Source: Polaribacter sp. Q13 (GTDB taxonomy: Bacteria; Bacteroidota; Bacteroidia; Flavobacteriales; Flavobacteriaceae). Taken from it: DNA of 64,000 nucleotides. The translations under genes were made by a program, and so were the position numbers. Where the stretch lies: the NCBI RefSeq assembly GCF_016858305.2, contig NZ_CP074436.1, positions 4,236,001 to 4,300,000 of the forward strand, written 5' to 3'. Position 1 is the stretch's first letter. Each line of letters starts with the position of its first letter. Of the stretch, positions 49,981-60,006 are shown piece by piece. The notes under the pieces are model-generated. The model was not told the origin of the DNA. It was given only the letters and a program-made list of their open reading frames with translations, and did not search any database.

Positions 49981-50011
49981 AAAACTCGCAATTTTTATTG
50001 CGAGTTTTTTT
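49981..50011 (+). terminator. Rho-independent terminator
   Basis: AAAACTCGCAAT pairs with ATTGCGAGTTTT over a 4-base loop, followed by a T run. It closes the GH16/sulfatase unit. Confidence 0.92.
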
Positions 50012-50215
50012 ATGAATAATTGTTACATTAATTTAAATTCATCAACATAAAATAAGTTTTCTGCAGAGGTTAATTTAATGTACAATAAGGGTAAATTAGT
50101 ATCATTAAGAGGTAAAAAACATAAAAATAGGGTGCATTTTTTTTGGAAATTTGAACTATGAATTAATTTATTATCAAATTCATACTATTTAATAATTCAA
50201 AAAACCCAAACAATT

Positions 50216-53200
50216 ATGAGAAAAAAACTATTTTTTGATAATAGTTCTTATGCATCCTTAATAAAACAATTTAGGATAGTTGGACTATTACAAATTTGTT
50301 TAATTGCTTTTCCAATGTTTGCTAATGCAAGCTCTTTGGTGGTAATTGAAAACAACGTAAATGATGTAAAGTTTCAGCAAAATATTACTGGAACAGTTTC
50401 AGACGAAAGTGGACCAATCCCAGGGGTTAGTGTTCAAGTAAAAGGAAGTAATACAGGTACGGTAACAGATTTTGATGGTAATTATTCTTTATCAGCAAAA
50501 GATGCAAATGCTATTTTAATATTTTCTTACATAGGTTACAAAACGCAAGAAGTACCTGTAAATGGTAAAGCTATGGTTAATGTAACAATGGTGGCTGATG
50601 TAGCAAATTTAGATGAAATAGTTATTGTTGGTTATACTTCTAAAAAACGAGGAGAATTAACAGGTTCTGTAAGTACATTAAAAGCAGCAGAAATTGAAAA
50701 CACTTCTAATAGAGAGGTTGCTAAATCTCTAGCAGGTAAGGTAACAGGTATTATTGTTTCAGATAGAGGAGGTTATCCTGGTTCTGATGGAGATGTTTCT
50801 CTATTAATTAGAGGACAATCTACACTTAATAATAATGCGCCTTTAATCTTAATAGATGGTGTGCAAACAGGTGTTGGAACATTTAATCAATTAGCGCCAC
50901 AAGATATTGCTAATTTAAGTGTTTTAAAAGATGGAGCCGCAGCAATCTATGGTAATAGAGCAGCAAATGGTGTTATTATTGTAACTACTAAAAGAGGTAC
51001 GTCTGGTAAGCCAAAAGTAAAGCTATCTACCTCTTATAGTGTTTCTTCATTTTCTGCATTTCCAGACTTAATGTCTTCAGCACAATATGCAGTTTATGAA
51101 AACGAAATTGCAGAAAGAAAAGGGCTAGCACTTCCTTATACGCAAACAGATATTGATAAGTATACGGAAGGCAATGATGCTAACTACGCAAGCACAAATT
51201 GGGCAGATTTAACATTTGCAAAATCAGCTCCAGAAACTAGAAATTCTATTTCTATTTCCGGTGGAAGTGAAAATGTAAAATACTTTGTAAGTGGAGATTT
51301 AATGAGTAGAGAAGGAATGTTTGCTTCTGGAGATTTAGATTTTAACCAAAGTCAATTGCGTTCTAATTTAGATATTAAATTAACAGATGATATAAAGTTA
51401 AGTGTAGATCTATCTGGTCGTTTTTCAGAAAACAAACAACCAGGTGTAAATGCAGGTTTTATTTACAAGCACATATATGCAAACTTACCTACAGAAGTAG
51501 GTGTTTATCCAAACGGTTTACCTGCTTGGGGAGGAGAAAATGGTGCAAATCCATTAGTAATGTCTAGCAATCAGTCTGGCTTTACAAAACAAAATAATAA
51601 CGATTTAAGAGGTCGTTTTGCTATCGATTGGAAATTAGATAAAATAACAAAAGGCTTAAGCTTTAATAGTTATGTAGGGGTTAGAAAAATGAATTACGAT
51701 CAGAAGTCATTTTATACTCCATGGACAATCTATAAACTAGACCAAACTAGTGGAGACTATAATCCAGAAACAGGTTTTTCTCAAGACGGGCAACAAAATA
51801 TTTTAAGAGATACTTTTTGGAAGTTTGATGAAACATTAATCAATGCTACGCTTAGATACAATACAACAATTAATGATGTACATTCTATAAATGGTTTTAT
51901 TGGTTACGAACAACAAACTTCAGAAACAAATAGTTTTTTTGCTCAGAGTGGTAATTTACCATCAAAAGATCTACCTTATTTATTTGCAGGAGATCCAAGT
52001 TCTCAACTTACAAACGGAACAGCAAGTGAAACTGCTTCTTTAAGTTATTTAGGTTCTTTATCTTACGATTATGATAAAAAATACTTTTTAGATTTAACGT
52101 TACGTAGAGATGGTTCTAGTAGATTCAGTTCAGACAATAGGTTTGGTACTTTTTATAGTGTTGGAGGTTCTTGGGCTATAGGTAAAGAAAGCTTTTTAGA
52201 AAACGTTTCTTGGTTAAACGCACTTAATTTAAGAAGTAGTTATGCGGTAATGGGAAATGATAGAATAGCTGGGTTCCAGTATTTATCTCAATATTCTTAT
52301 GGAGGTGATTTTAGTAACAATAATACCAATGTAAGACCAAATTATTATGCTTTTGGAGAAAATGGAGTAGTAGAAAATGGGTATAGAACCGGTGTTGCAC
52401 CAAATCCTAATGTAACTTGGGAAACTGCTATTATGAAAAACTTTGCAGTAACATTTCAAATGTTTGACAGCAGATTATCTGGAGAAGTAAATTATTTTTA
52501 TCAAAACAGAAAAGATATTTTAGTAGACAATGGTGGTGAAGTTCCAGAATTTACAGGAGTACAATTACCAGATGAAAATTTAGGACAAGTAGATAGTTAT
52601 GGTGTAGAGGTTACTTTAGGTTGGGCAGATAAAATAGGAGAAGTAGGTTATAACCTAGGTTTTAATTTAACGCAAGCTAAAAACAAAGTTATTTATTTAC
52701 CACAACCAGTAAACACTCCAGCTGCTTTAAGACAAGAAGGGATGCCAATTGGTTCTTATGTCGTAGCGCCAACAGCGGGGATTTTTAGGGATCAGGCACA
52801 AGTAGATGCAACTGCTGTTAAAAAAGCAGGAACGGTAGAAGGTGAACCAATTTATTTAGATACCAATGAAGATGGTAAAATAGATGATGGAGATTTTATA
52901 AGAATAAGTAGTTCTAACGTACCAGAAATACAATACGGTATTACGGGTGGGGTAAATTATAAAGATTTTAGCTTAAGTTTTTTATTACAAGGACAAGCGA
53001 AAGCAAAAGCATTAGTTTTTTTCGACCAAGACGGAGCTAAACCTAGTCATGTTTTTAATGACAGATGGACGCCAGATAATAGAAATTCTAGATACCCAAG
53101 AGCTTTTGGTTTAAATGATGAATATAGTAGTATTCAAAACGGACAACCAGACAATTTTATTGGAGCAGATTTGTGGTTACATGATGCTTCTTTCTTAAGA

Positions 53201-53413
53201 TTAAAAGAAGTGGAATTAGCATATACAATAACAAAAGAAAAAGCAAAATTTGCAGATATTAGAGTATTTGCAAGAGGTTTTAACCTGTTAACAATGTTTT
53301 CAGATATTGAAAAGTTAGGTTTAGATCCAGAAGCTGCTGGGTATAATAACTTTAGAGGATCTACGTATCCTTCTTTAACGATGTACACATTTGGTTTAAA
53401 TTTTACTTTTTAA
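50216..53413 (+). CDS. SusC-like TonB-dependent outer-membrane transporter 3
   Basis: 1065 residues. The N-terminus is long (signal segment IVGLLQICLIAFPMFANASS after about 20 residues), then a carboxypeptidase-regulatory-like domain (TGTVSDESGPIPGVSVQVKG), TonB-box-like DEIVIVGYTSKKRGELTG, plug (LIRGQSTLNNNAPLILIDGV) and a barrel ending TFGLNFTF. The leader and signal differ from transporters 1 and 2, so it is a separate lineage and probably has another substrate size or sulfation preference. The SusD partner starts 17 bases after it. Confidence 0.95.
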   Translation: MRKKLFFDNSSYASLIKQFRIVGLLQICLIAFPMFANASSLVVIENNVNDVKFQQNITGTVSDESGPIPGVSVQVKGSNTGTVTDFDGNYSLSAKDANAILIFSYIGYKTQEVPVNGKAMVNVTMVADVANLDEIVIVGYTSKKRGELTGSVSTLKAAEIENTSNREVAKSLAGKVTGIIVSDRGGYPGSDGDVSLLIRGQSTLNNNAPLILIDGVQTGVGTFNQLAPQDIANLSVLKDGAAAIYGNRAANGVIIVTTKRGTSGKPKVKLSTSYSVSSFSAFPDLMSSAQYAVYENEIAERKGLALPYTQTDIDKYTEGNDANYASTNWADLTFAKSAPETRNSISISGGSENVKYFVSGDLMSREGMFASGDLDFNQSQLRSNLDIKLTDDIKLSVDLSGRFSENKQPGVNAGFIYKHIYANLPTEVGVYPNGLPAWGGENGANPLVMSSNQSGFTKQNNNDLRGRFAIDWKLDKITKGLSFNSYVGVRKMNYDQKSFYTPWTIYKLDQTSGDYNPETGFSQDGQQNILRDTFWKFDETLINATLRYNTTINDVHSINGFIGYEQQTSETNSFFAQSGNLPSKDLPYLFAGDPSSQLTNGTASETASLSYLGSLSYDYDKKYFLDLTLRRDGSSRFSSDNRFGTFYSVGGSWAIGKESFLENVSWLNALNLRSSYAVMGNDRIAGFQYLSQYSYGGDFSNNNTNVRPNYYAFGENGVVENGYRTGVAPNPNVTWETAIMKNFAVTFQMFDSRLSGEVNYFYQNRKDILVDNGGEVPEFTGVQLPDENLGQVDSYGVEVTLGWADKIGEVGYNLGFNLTQAKNKVIYLPQPVNTPAALRQEGMPIGSYVVAPTAGIFRDQAQVDATAVKKAGTVEGEPIYLDTNEDGKIDDGDFIRISSSNVPEIQYGITGGVNYKDFSLSFLLQGQAKAKALVFFDQDGAKPSHVFNDRWTPDNRNSRYPRAFGLNDEYSSIQNGQPDNFIGADLWLHDASFLRLKEVELAYTITKEKAKFADIRVFARGFNLLTMFSDIEKLGLDPEAAGYNNFRGSTYPSLTMYTFGLNFTF

Positions 53414-53430
53414 TATAAAAAATAGAAACA

Positions 53431-55161
53431 ATGAAAAAAATAAAATTAATATATTTATTTGCAGCTATTGGGTTTTTCTCGATGACGAGTTGTGAAGATG
53501 TTTTAGATACAGATTCTTTAGGTTCTTACCCTAATGATTTAATTTTTAGTGACCCAACTCAATTAGAAAAGGTAGTTTATTCTGCTTATAATAGTACAAA
53601 TGGATGGGCTTTAAACAAATCTATTTGGTGGGCTAGAAGATTTAATGTAGAAGTGGGGTCTTTTGAAGCGAAGTTTAATTTTAAAGATTTAGACAGGCTT
53701 AGACTTAGAGGAAATGGATGGACTGCTCTAAATCCGGGAGATTTTAATAATAAATGGAGAGATTATTTTCTTTTTATTAATGAAATTAATCAGTTTTTAG
53801 ACAATGTAGATGAAAGTGAAGCCATGAAAACTGATGCAGATCTGGTAAATGTTTTAAAAGCAGAAATGAAGTTTTTAAGAGCTAATATTTATGCGAAGAT
53901 GGTTAAAATGTTTGGGGGTTTACCAATTTTTGAAACTGCTTTTGGTTTAGGGTCAGAGTTTAATATTCCAAGAAACTCTTACGAAGAATGTGTTGCTTTT
54001 ATAGTGAAAGAATTAGACGAGGCTGCAGCTGTTTTACCAGTTACAAGACCAGCGTCTGAATTTGGTAGAGCTACAAAATTAGCGGCATTAGCTGTTAAGT
54101 CTAGAACGTTATTATTTGCAGCTAGTAAATTACACGATCCAGCTACATTACCTAGTGGTCCTCTATATGATTACACAAAAGCAACAAAATGGAAAGATGC
54201 AGCAGATGCAGCAAAAGCTGTAATTGATTTAGTGGGTGCAAGAGATTTAATTGCTACGCCAGATGCAGCAGCATATCAAAAGCTATTTTTATCTGCAAAT
54301 CAAGACATTCTTTTTGCAAGACCATACGGAGAAACTTTATATGATTTTGGTTTAGATGTTAACTCTTTACCAGATCAAACACAGTCGCCAAGTGGTTATG
54401 GTGGTTGGGCTTTATCTTCTCCTACACATAATTTTGCTTTAGAGTTTAATATGGCAGATGGTTCTAGTACAAGTGGTGCTACTTTTAATGCTGCAACGCC
54501 AAATGCAAATAGAGAAATGAGATATTATGCCGATTTAAACTACCAAGGAGCTAACTTTAGAGGAAGATCTGTAGATTATTCATTGTCAGATTCTATAGGG
54601 GTTGCACCTAATAGAGTACCGGCCTTTCCTCATGGATTGGATTCTTCAGAAGGATTAGGGAATGTTCGTCATTCTTCAAAAACGGGATACAACATTAGAA
54701 AATTTCAAGATGAGAGCCTTACGAGAGTCACAGATGTATCTGCAGGACGTCCATATATTTTATATCGTTTGGCAGAAGTGTACTTAAATTATGCAGAAGC
54801 ACAAGCAGAATTAAATAATGATATAGAAGCAAAAATTTTCTTAAATAAAGTTTCTACACGAGCATTACAGCCTGAAATTACAGTAACGGGAGATGCTCTT
54901 AAAGAAGCGATAAAAAGAGAAAGACGTATAGAATTGGCTTTTGAAGGTCATAATTTTTGGGATGAAAGAAGATGGATGAATCCTGATAATTTAGGTTTCG
55001 ATATTAAAGGATTAAAATGGAAAAAGGAGGTTAGTGGAGTTTTAACGCATACAGAATATACTGTTGTTACTAGACCTTGGTTTGATAAGGAATATTATTT
55101 ACCAATTCCTAATCAGGAAATACAAAAAGCACCAGCATTAATTCAAAATGATGGATATTAA
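53431..55161 (+). CDS. SusD-like glycan-binding lipoprotein 3
   Basis: 576 residues with a lipoprotein signal ending MTSCEDV. The SusD fold is marked by EMKFLRANIYAKMVKMFGGLP, ILYRLAEVYLNYAEAQAELNN and RERRIELAFEGHNFWDERRW, ending PIPNQEIQKAP. It is the surface lid of transporter 3, and a terminator follows. Confidence 0.94.
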   Translation: MKKIKLIYLFAAIGFFSMTSCEDVLDTDSLGSYPNDLIFSDPTQLEKVVYSAYNSTNGWALNKSIWWARRFNVEVGSFEAKFNFKDLDRLRLRGNGWTALNPGDFNNKWRDYFLFINEINQFLDNVDESEAMKTDADLVNVLKAEMKFLRANIYAKMVKMFGGLPIFETAFGLGSEFNIPRNSYEECVAFIVKELDEAAAVLPVTRPASEFGRATKLAALAVKSRTLLFAASKLHDPATLPSGPLYDYTKATKWKDAADAAKAVIDLVGARDLIATPDAAAYQKLFLSANQDILFARPYGETLYDFGLDVNSLPDQTQSPSGYGGWALSSPTHNFALEFNMADGSSTSGATFNAATPNANREMRYYADLNYQGANFRGRSVDYSLSDSIGVAPNRVPAFPHGLDSSEGLGNVRHSSKTGYNIRKFQDESLTRVTDVSAGRPYILYRLAEVYLNYAEAQAELNNDIEAKIFLNKVSTRALQPEITVTGDALKEAIKRERRIELAFEGHNFWDERRWMNPDNLGFDIKGLKWKKEVSGVLTHTEYTVVTRPWFDKEYYLPIPNQEIQKAPALIQNDGY

Positions 55162-55204
55162 GACATGTTCTATTTTAATTAGAATTGTTTGAATTTGATT
55201 TGAG

Positions 55205-55236
55205 AAAATGCTGAAGATTAGTCTTCAGCATTTTTT
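55205..55236 (+). terminator. Rho-independent terminator
   Basis: AAAATGCTGAAGA pairs with TCTTCAGCATTTT over the loop TTAG, with a T tail. Confidence 0.92.
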
Positions 55237-55410
55237 ATTAAACAGAAGTGTTATTTAAATTTGAAACGCTAAGGTAAAATAGGGTTAAGAGTTGGTAAAT
55301 TTAAATAACAGCTTAGTTCTAAATTGTGCTTACTTTGTTTTCTAAGTAAATTATTGCGATAATAATTTATTTGGCAAACAATCAAACTTAATTATTATAA
55401 CTAAATTATT

Positions 55411-56976
55411 ATGAGTTCATATAAAAAGAATGCATTTACATACTCCATTATTGTAGCAATAGGGAGTTTTGTTTTTGGTTTAGATGCTGTATTAATATCG
55501 GGCGGTTTTAAATTCATTACGCAAGAGTTTAATTTAACAGCTTCACAAGTTGGTCTTATCGGTTCTGCTCCAGGTATTGGAGTACTAATAGCATTGCCAT
55601 TAACTGCTTATTCTGCAAACAAAATAGGAAGAAAACTTACATTACAGATTATTGCTATATTTTATGTAGTCTCTGCAATTGGTTCTGCTTTAGCACCATC
55701 ATTCTTAGCACTTTTTTGGTTTCGATTCTTAGGAGGCTTGGCCTTTAGTTCGGTTACGTTAGCATCAATGTACATTGGTGAGATTGCTCCAGTTGCGCAA
55801 AGAGGTAAATTAGTTTCTATGTTACAAATAAATATGGGAGTTGGTTTTACGCTAGCGTATTTAATTAACTATTGGATTTTACAACAAATGGGGTCTGATA
55901 CGCAATGGGTAATTGATCTTAACCTTGCAGAAACAGGATGGCGTTGGATGTTGGGTATTGAGATAATTCCTGCAGTTATATGGTTATTATTACTTGCAAT
56001 AATTCCAAAAAGTCCTGCTTGGTTAATTTACAAAGGTAGAATAGACGAAGCTAAAAAATCACTATCTAAAGTATATCCTGAAAATGAAGTTGATGGACAA
56101 ATTCAACAAATGGTTGATAGTGTTGATGGTACAGAAGGTAGTAGGTCAACGATGGGGCAATTAAAAGAGATTTTTGGAAGTAAGATGAGAATCGTTTTAA
56201 TTTTAGCGATGACATTGGCAATTGTACAACAATTTACAGGTATGAATGCAGTTATGATCTATGCTCCAACCATGTTTGAGCAATTAGGTTTAGGTACAGA
56301 TGCCGCATTTTCTAGTACTATTTGGATTGGTGTAATTGGTTTGATTTCTACTTTAGTGTCATTAACCTTAATTGATAAATTCGGTCGTAGACCTTTAGTT
56401 ATTGGAGGTTTAGTATTGATTATTATAAGTATATCCACAGTTTCTTATGGGTTTAAACAAGCTACGTATACAGTAACTCCAGAGGCTATTGTTAAAATGA
56501 ATAATATTTCGGAGATTGAAAAATTAAATGCGATTGTTGGAAAAGAATTTAATAGTGATATTGAATTCAAAAATTCTTTAAGTGATATTCTTGGAGTAGA
56601 ATCTGCACGTGATAACTCGGGTTTAATATTTAAAGAAACAGCACACATGAATTCAATCTTAATACTATTAAGTATTTTAACTTTTATTGCCGCATTTAAC
56701 TTCTCAATAGGACCAATTATGTGGGTGTTGCTTTCAGAAATTTTCCCAATTTCTAATCGAGGAGTGGCAATACCATTATTTGCATTAATTTCGAGTACCG
56801 TTAGTGCTTTGGTGCAGTTTTTATTCCCATTAGAAATGGAAATGTTTGGAGCTACCACAACTTTTATAATTTACGCAGGTATTGTACTTGTGGGCTTAAT
56901 TATTTTATATAAATACCTTTTAGAAACCAAAGGACTTTCTTTAGAAGAAATTCAAACGAAGCTTCAAAGGAAATAA
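55411..56976 (+). CDS. MFS sugar porter, inner membrane
   Basis: 521 residues with about 12 transmembrane segments of the sugar-porter type: FGLDAVLISGG in helix 1, NKIGRKLT after helix 2, PKSPAWLIYKGR in the central loop, QQFTGMNAVMIYAPT in helix 7, DKFGRRPLVIGG after helix 8, and ETKGLSLEEIQ at the end. It would import a monosaccharide with a proton or sodium. An unusual hydrophilic insert of about 65 residues (about 350-412) separates helices 9 and 10. As first gene of a unit with GH16, sulfatase and GH127-type genes, it likely carries galactose or an anhydro-galactose to the cytoplasm. Confidence 0.9.
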   Translation: MSSYKKNAFTYSIIVAIGSFVFGLDAVLISGGFKFITQEFNLTASQVGLIGSAPGIGVLIALPLTAYSANKIGRKLTLQIIAIFYVVSAIGSALAPSFLALFWFRFLGGLAFSSVTLASMYIGEIAPVAQRGKLVSMLQINMGVGFTLAYLINYWILQQMGSDTQWVIDLNLAETGWRWMLGIEIIPAVIWLLLLAIIPKSPAWLIYKGRIDEAKKSLSKVYPENEVDGQIQQMVDSVDGTEGSRSTMGQLKEIFGSKMRIVLILAMTLAIVQQFTGMNAVMIYAPTMFEQLGLGTDAAFSSTIWIGVIGLISTLVSLTLIDKFGRRPLVIGGLVLIIISISTVSYGFKQATYTVTPEAIVKMNNISEIEKLNAIVGKEFNSDIEFKNSLSDILGVESARDNSGLIFKETAHMNSILILLSILTFIAAFNFSIGPIMWVLLSEIFPISNRGVAIPLFALISSTVSALVQFLFPLEMEMFGATTTFIIYAGIVLVGLIILYKYLLETKGLSLEEIQTKLQRK

Positions 56977-57010
56977 TAAAAAAGGAAGTTAAATAACAAT
57001 AATATTATAA

Positions 57011-58495
57011 ATGAAATATCAAAAAATATATATAATCGCTTTTCTTTTAGGAACATTTACTTTTCTAAGTGTTGGATGTGAATCACCTAAGAAATCAGCA
57101 GAAACAACGGTTGTAAAACAAAGTGTTCTACCTTTTTCTGATCAAGAAAATAAAGGAAATTGGGTTTTAAATGAAGAAATAAGTGATGAGTTTGAAGGAA
57201 CGGAAATAGATACTACAAAGTGGTTTGTAGAAGGACAAAATGGAGATTATTATATTTGGAAAGGACGAGCGCCTTCTCAATATGCACCACACAATGTTGT
57301 CTTAGAAAACGGAAATTTAATTTTAAAAACGCAATGGGAACCAGATTATAATTTCGCTAAAGAAAGTTATGCTGATGGAGCTAATAAAGATACATACGGA
57401 ATTCATGAAGGGAAACCTTTACCGGTAACAACAGCGGCAATTGTTAGTAAAAAGAGATTTTTAAACGGATATATGGAAATAAAATCGAAAGCACCACACG
57501 CAGCAATGACAGCAGCATTTTGGGCAATTGGTTTTGAACAAGAACTAGATATGTACGAGCAATTGGCAGTACCAAAAATAGCTCAAGAAGGTTCTATCGA
57601 TAAGCATATGAATAGAACTGCAATTCATGATTGGAGTCCACCTTCAACGAGACCAACAAAAGCTTTTGGTTATGATGAAAACTTACCTTACGTAACTTCG
57701 GAAGGATTTCATGTCTATGGAGTAGAATGGGGAGAAGATTATTTAAATATTTATAGAGATGGTAAATTTATTCATGGTTTTACACAAGATGAATTAGGTA
57801 CAGATTGGGTCTTAAATAATCCGATGGAAATATGGGTAGATTCAGAGATTTTTAAATGGTTAGGAGTTCCTCATAAAGAAGAATTACCAGCAACTTTTGA
57901 AGCTGAATATGTGAGAGTTTGGCAAAAAGAATCAGATAATTTATTGGCAAAAGACAGAGCCTTTTATGGTTTTGAAGGTCCTATTTTATTTGAAGAAAAT
58001 CCAAAACCTTTAACAATGGTTCCAGAAGATGCAACGGCAAATGAGTATCAAAAATTTTGGCTTTTTAGTGAAGGTTCAGAGAAATACTTAAAAATTACAG
58101 AAGGACATTATGCAAATGGAGTAGAAGCATTACAGTTTTTTGGATATGGTAAAAATGATTCATTGAACGTAGCAAAAGTAGTCGCTAAAACACCAGAAGG
58201 TTCTTTAAAACTTCCTGCAGGAGATTATAATTTATCAATGAAAGTTTGGTTAGATCAAGGAAGGATTACAGATTCTATTCATGTTACTTTAATGAATCCG
58301 AAAATGGAATTAACTTTTTCTGGTTTAAAAAAATTAGAAAGAAAACAATGGGTAACGGTAGCAAAGAAAGTTTCAAGAAAAGAAGCATCTGCAGTTAATG
58401 ATGGAATGATCATAGAAATTAGAAAAGAAGATTTACCAGCAACAAAAGCGGCTAAATTATACATAGACGATATTGAGATTAAAAAAGTAAATTAA
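57011..58495 (+). CDS. GH16 hydrolase with unassigned C-terminal beta-sandwich, lipoprotein
   Basis: 494 residues, lipoprotein signal ending SVGCES. The GH16 domain (about 40-310) carries Glu178-L-Asp180-M-Y-Glu183 and ends AEYVRVWQKE. A C-terminal domain of about 175 residues follows (GFEGPILFEENPKPLTMVPE ... IDDIEIKKVN) with the look of a carbohydrate-binding beta-sandwich; I cannot name its family. The paralogue at 60007 shares both domains along the whole length. Glycan target: a sulfated or neutral galactan, with carrageenan favoured by context. Confidence 0.88.
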   Translation: MKYQKIYIIAFLLGTFTFLSVGCESPKKSAETTVVKQSVLPFSDQENKGNWVLNEEISDEFEGTEIDTTKWFVEGQNGDYYIWKGRAPSQYAPHNVVLENGNLILKTQWEPDYNFAKESYADGANKDTYGIHEGKPLPVTTAAIVSKKRFLNGYMEIKSKAPHAAMTAAFWAIGFEQELDMYEQLAVPKIAQEGSIDKHMNRTAIHDWSPPSTRPTKAFGYDENLPYVTSEGFHVYGVEWGEDYLNIYRDGKFIHGFTQDELGTDWVLNNPMEIWVDSEIFKWLGVPHKEELPATFEAEYVRVWQKESDNLLAKDRAFYGFEGPILFEENPKPLTMVPEDATANEYQKFWLFSEGSEKYLKITEGHYANGVEALQFFGYGKNDSLNVAKVVAKTPEGSLKLPAGDYNLSMKVWLDQGRITDSIHVTLMNPKMELTFSGLKKLERKQWVTVAKKVSRKEASAVNDGMIIEIRKEDLPATKAAKLYIDDIEIKKVN

Positions 58496-58530
58496 GAATC
58501 TGTTGTAAGGTTCAACTAATTCAATAAAAA

Positions 58531-59946
58531 ATGAAAAAAAGTATTCTATTTATTTGTATGGCAATAGCATTGTCTAGTTGTGCGCAAAAAAAACCAAACA
58601 TTGTTTTCATATTTTCTGATGATGCGGGGTATGCCGATTTTGGTTTTCAGGGAAGTAAAGTAATGAAAACGCCAAATTTAGATCAACTATCTAAAGAAGG
58701 AGCAAAATTTACAGAAGGTTATGTTACAGATGCAACGTGTGCACCTTCTAGAGCAGGGTTAATGACCGGTAAATATCAACAACGTTTTGGGTACGAAGAA
58801 ATAAATGTACCTGGATACATGAGTAAAAACTCAAAGTATTTAGCAGATGATATGGGCTTGCCAGTAGATCAGGTAACCATGGCAGATTATTTAAAAAAAT
58901 TAGGATATACAAGTGCTATGTATGGTAAATGGCATTTAGGTGATGCAGATCGTTTTCATCCTTTAAAAAGAGGTTTTGATGAGTTTTATGGTTTTAGAGG
59001 AGGAGATAGAAGTTATTTCGCTTATAAACAAGTTCCTAAAGGGCATTTAGACAAAAGAATGGAACGTGATTTTGGTAATTTCGAAGAACCAGAAGGATAT
59101 GCTACAGATGTATTTGCAGACAAAGCAATCTCTTTTATCGAAAGAAATAAAGACAAACCTTTCTTTGTGTATTTAGCATTTAATGCGGTACATACGCCAA
59201 TGGAAGCGACCCCAGAAGATTTAGCGAAATTTCCTAACTTAAACGGAAAACGTCAACAAGTAGCAGCAATGACTTTAGCTTTAGACCGTGCTTCTGGTAG
59301 AGTTTTAGAGAAGTTGAAAGAATTAGGTTTAGAGGATAACACAATTATTGTTTTTTCTAATGATAATGGAGGGCCAACAGATAAAAACGCTTCTTTAAAT
59401 TTACCATTAAGTGGTACAAAATCGAATCACCTAGAAGGTGGTTTAAGAGTACCATATTTAATTAAATGGCCAGGTAAAATAAAAGCAGGTCAGGTGTACG
59501 ATTACCCAGTAAGTACTTTAGATTTATTACCAACATTTTATGCTGCCGGTGGAGGAGATGTGGCAGATTTAAAAGATATAGATGGTGTTAATTTAGTTCC
59601 GTTTGTAAACGGAGAAAATAAAGCAAGACCTCACGAAGATTTATTTTGGAAAAAAGAAACACGTTCTGTATATAGACACAATGATTGGAAATTGATTCGT
59701 TTTCCGGATAGACCTGCAGAATTGTATGATATCTCTAAAGATATTGCAGAACAAAATGATTTGGCAACGAAAAATCCAGAACGATTGAGAAGTATGTATA
59801 AAAAATTGTTTCAATGGGAATTAACTTTAGAGCGCCCAATGTGGATGTTAAAAAGAAAGTTTGAAAAATATGACATTGATAGAATGGACCGTTATAGAAC
59901 ACCTGAATTAGTGAAAAAAGAAATGGAACATTATCAGAATAAATAA
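58531..59946 (+). CDS. S1-family sulfatase lipoprotein
   Basis: 471 residues, lipoprotein signal ending LSSCAQ. Metal motif [11 protein letters not shown], formylglycine motif CAPSR with Cys70, second signature GKWHLGDA, and [12 protein letters not shown], in which asparagine replaces the usual serine before DNG. The C-terminus is extended by a basic, tyrosine- and arginine-rich tail ([19 protein letters not shown]). It lies between two GH16 paralogues in one apparent transcript, so it probably removes a sulfate that blocks or follows their cuts. Confidence 0.88.
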   Translation: MKKSILFICMAIALSSCAQKKPNIVFIFSDDAGYADFGFQGSKVMKTPNLDQLSKEGAKFTEGYVTDATCAPSRAGLMTGKYQQRFGYEEINVPGYMSKNSKYLADDMGLPVDQVTMADYLKKLGYTSAMYGKWHLGDADRFHPLKRGFDEFYGFRGGDRSYFAYKQVPKGHLDKRMERDFGNFEEPEGYATDVFADKAISFIERNKDKPFFVYLAFNAVHTPMEATPEDLAKFPNLNGKRQQVAAMTLALDRASGRVLEKLKELGLEDNTIIVFSNDNGGPTDKNASLNLPLSGTKSNHLEGGLRVPYLIKWPGKIKAGQVYDYPVSTLDLLPTFYAAGGGDVADLKDIDGVNLVPFVNGENKARPHEDLFWKKETRSVYRHNDWKLIRFPDRPAELYDISKDIAEQNDLATKNPERLRSMYKKLFQWELTLERPMWMLKRKFEKYDIDRMDRYRTPELVKKEMEHYQNK

Positions 59947-60006
59947 CAAATTTCTAATTATTAAGAAAAAGAATAAATTAAAACCAACGAATAAATTAAA
60001 TATAGA

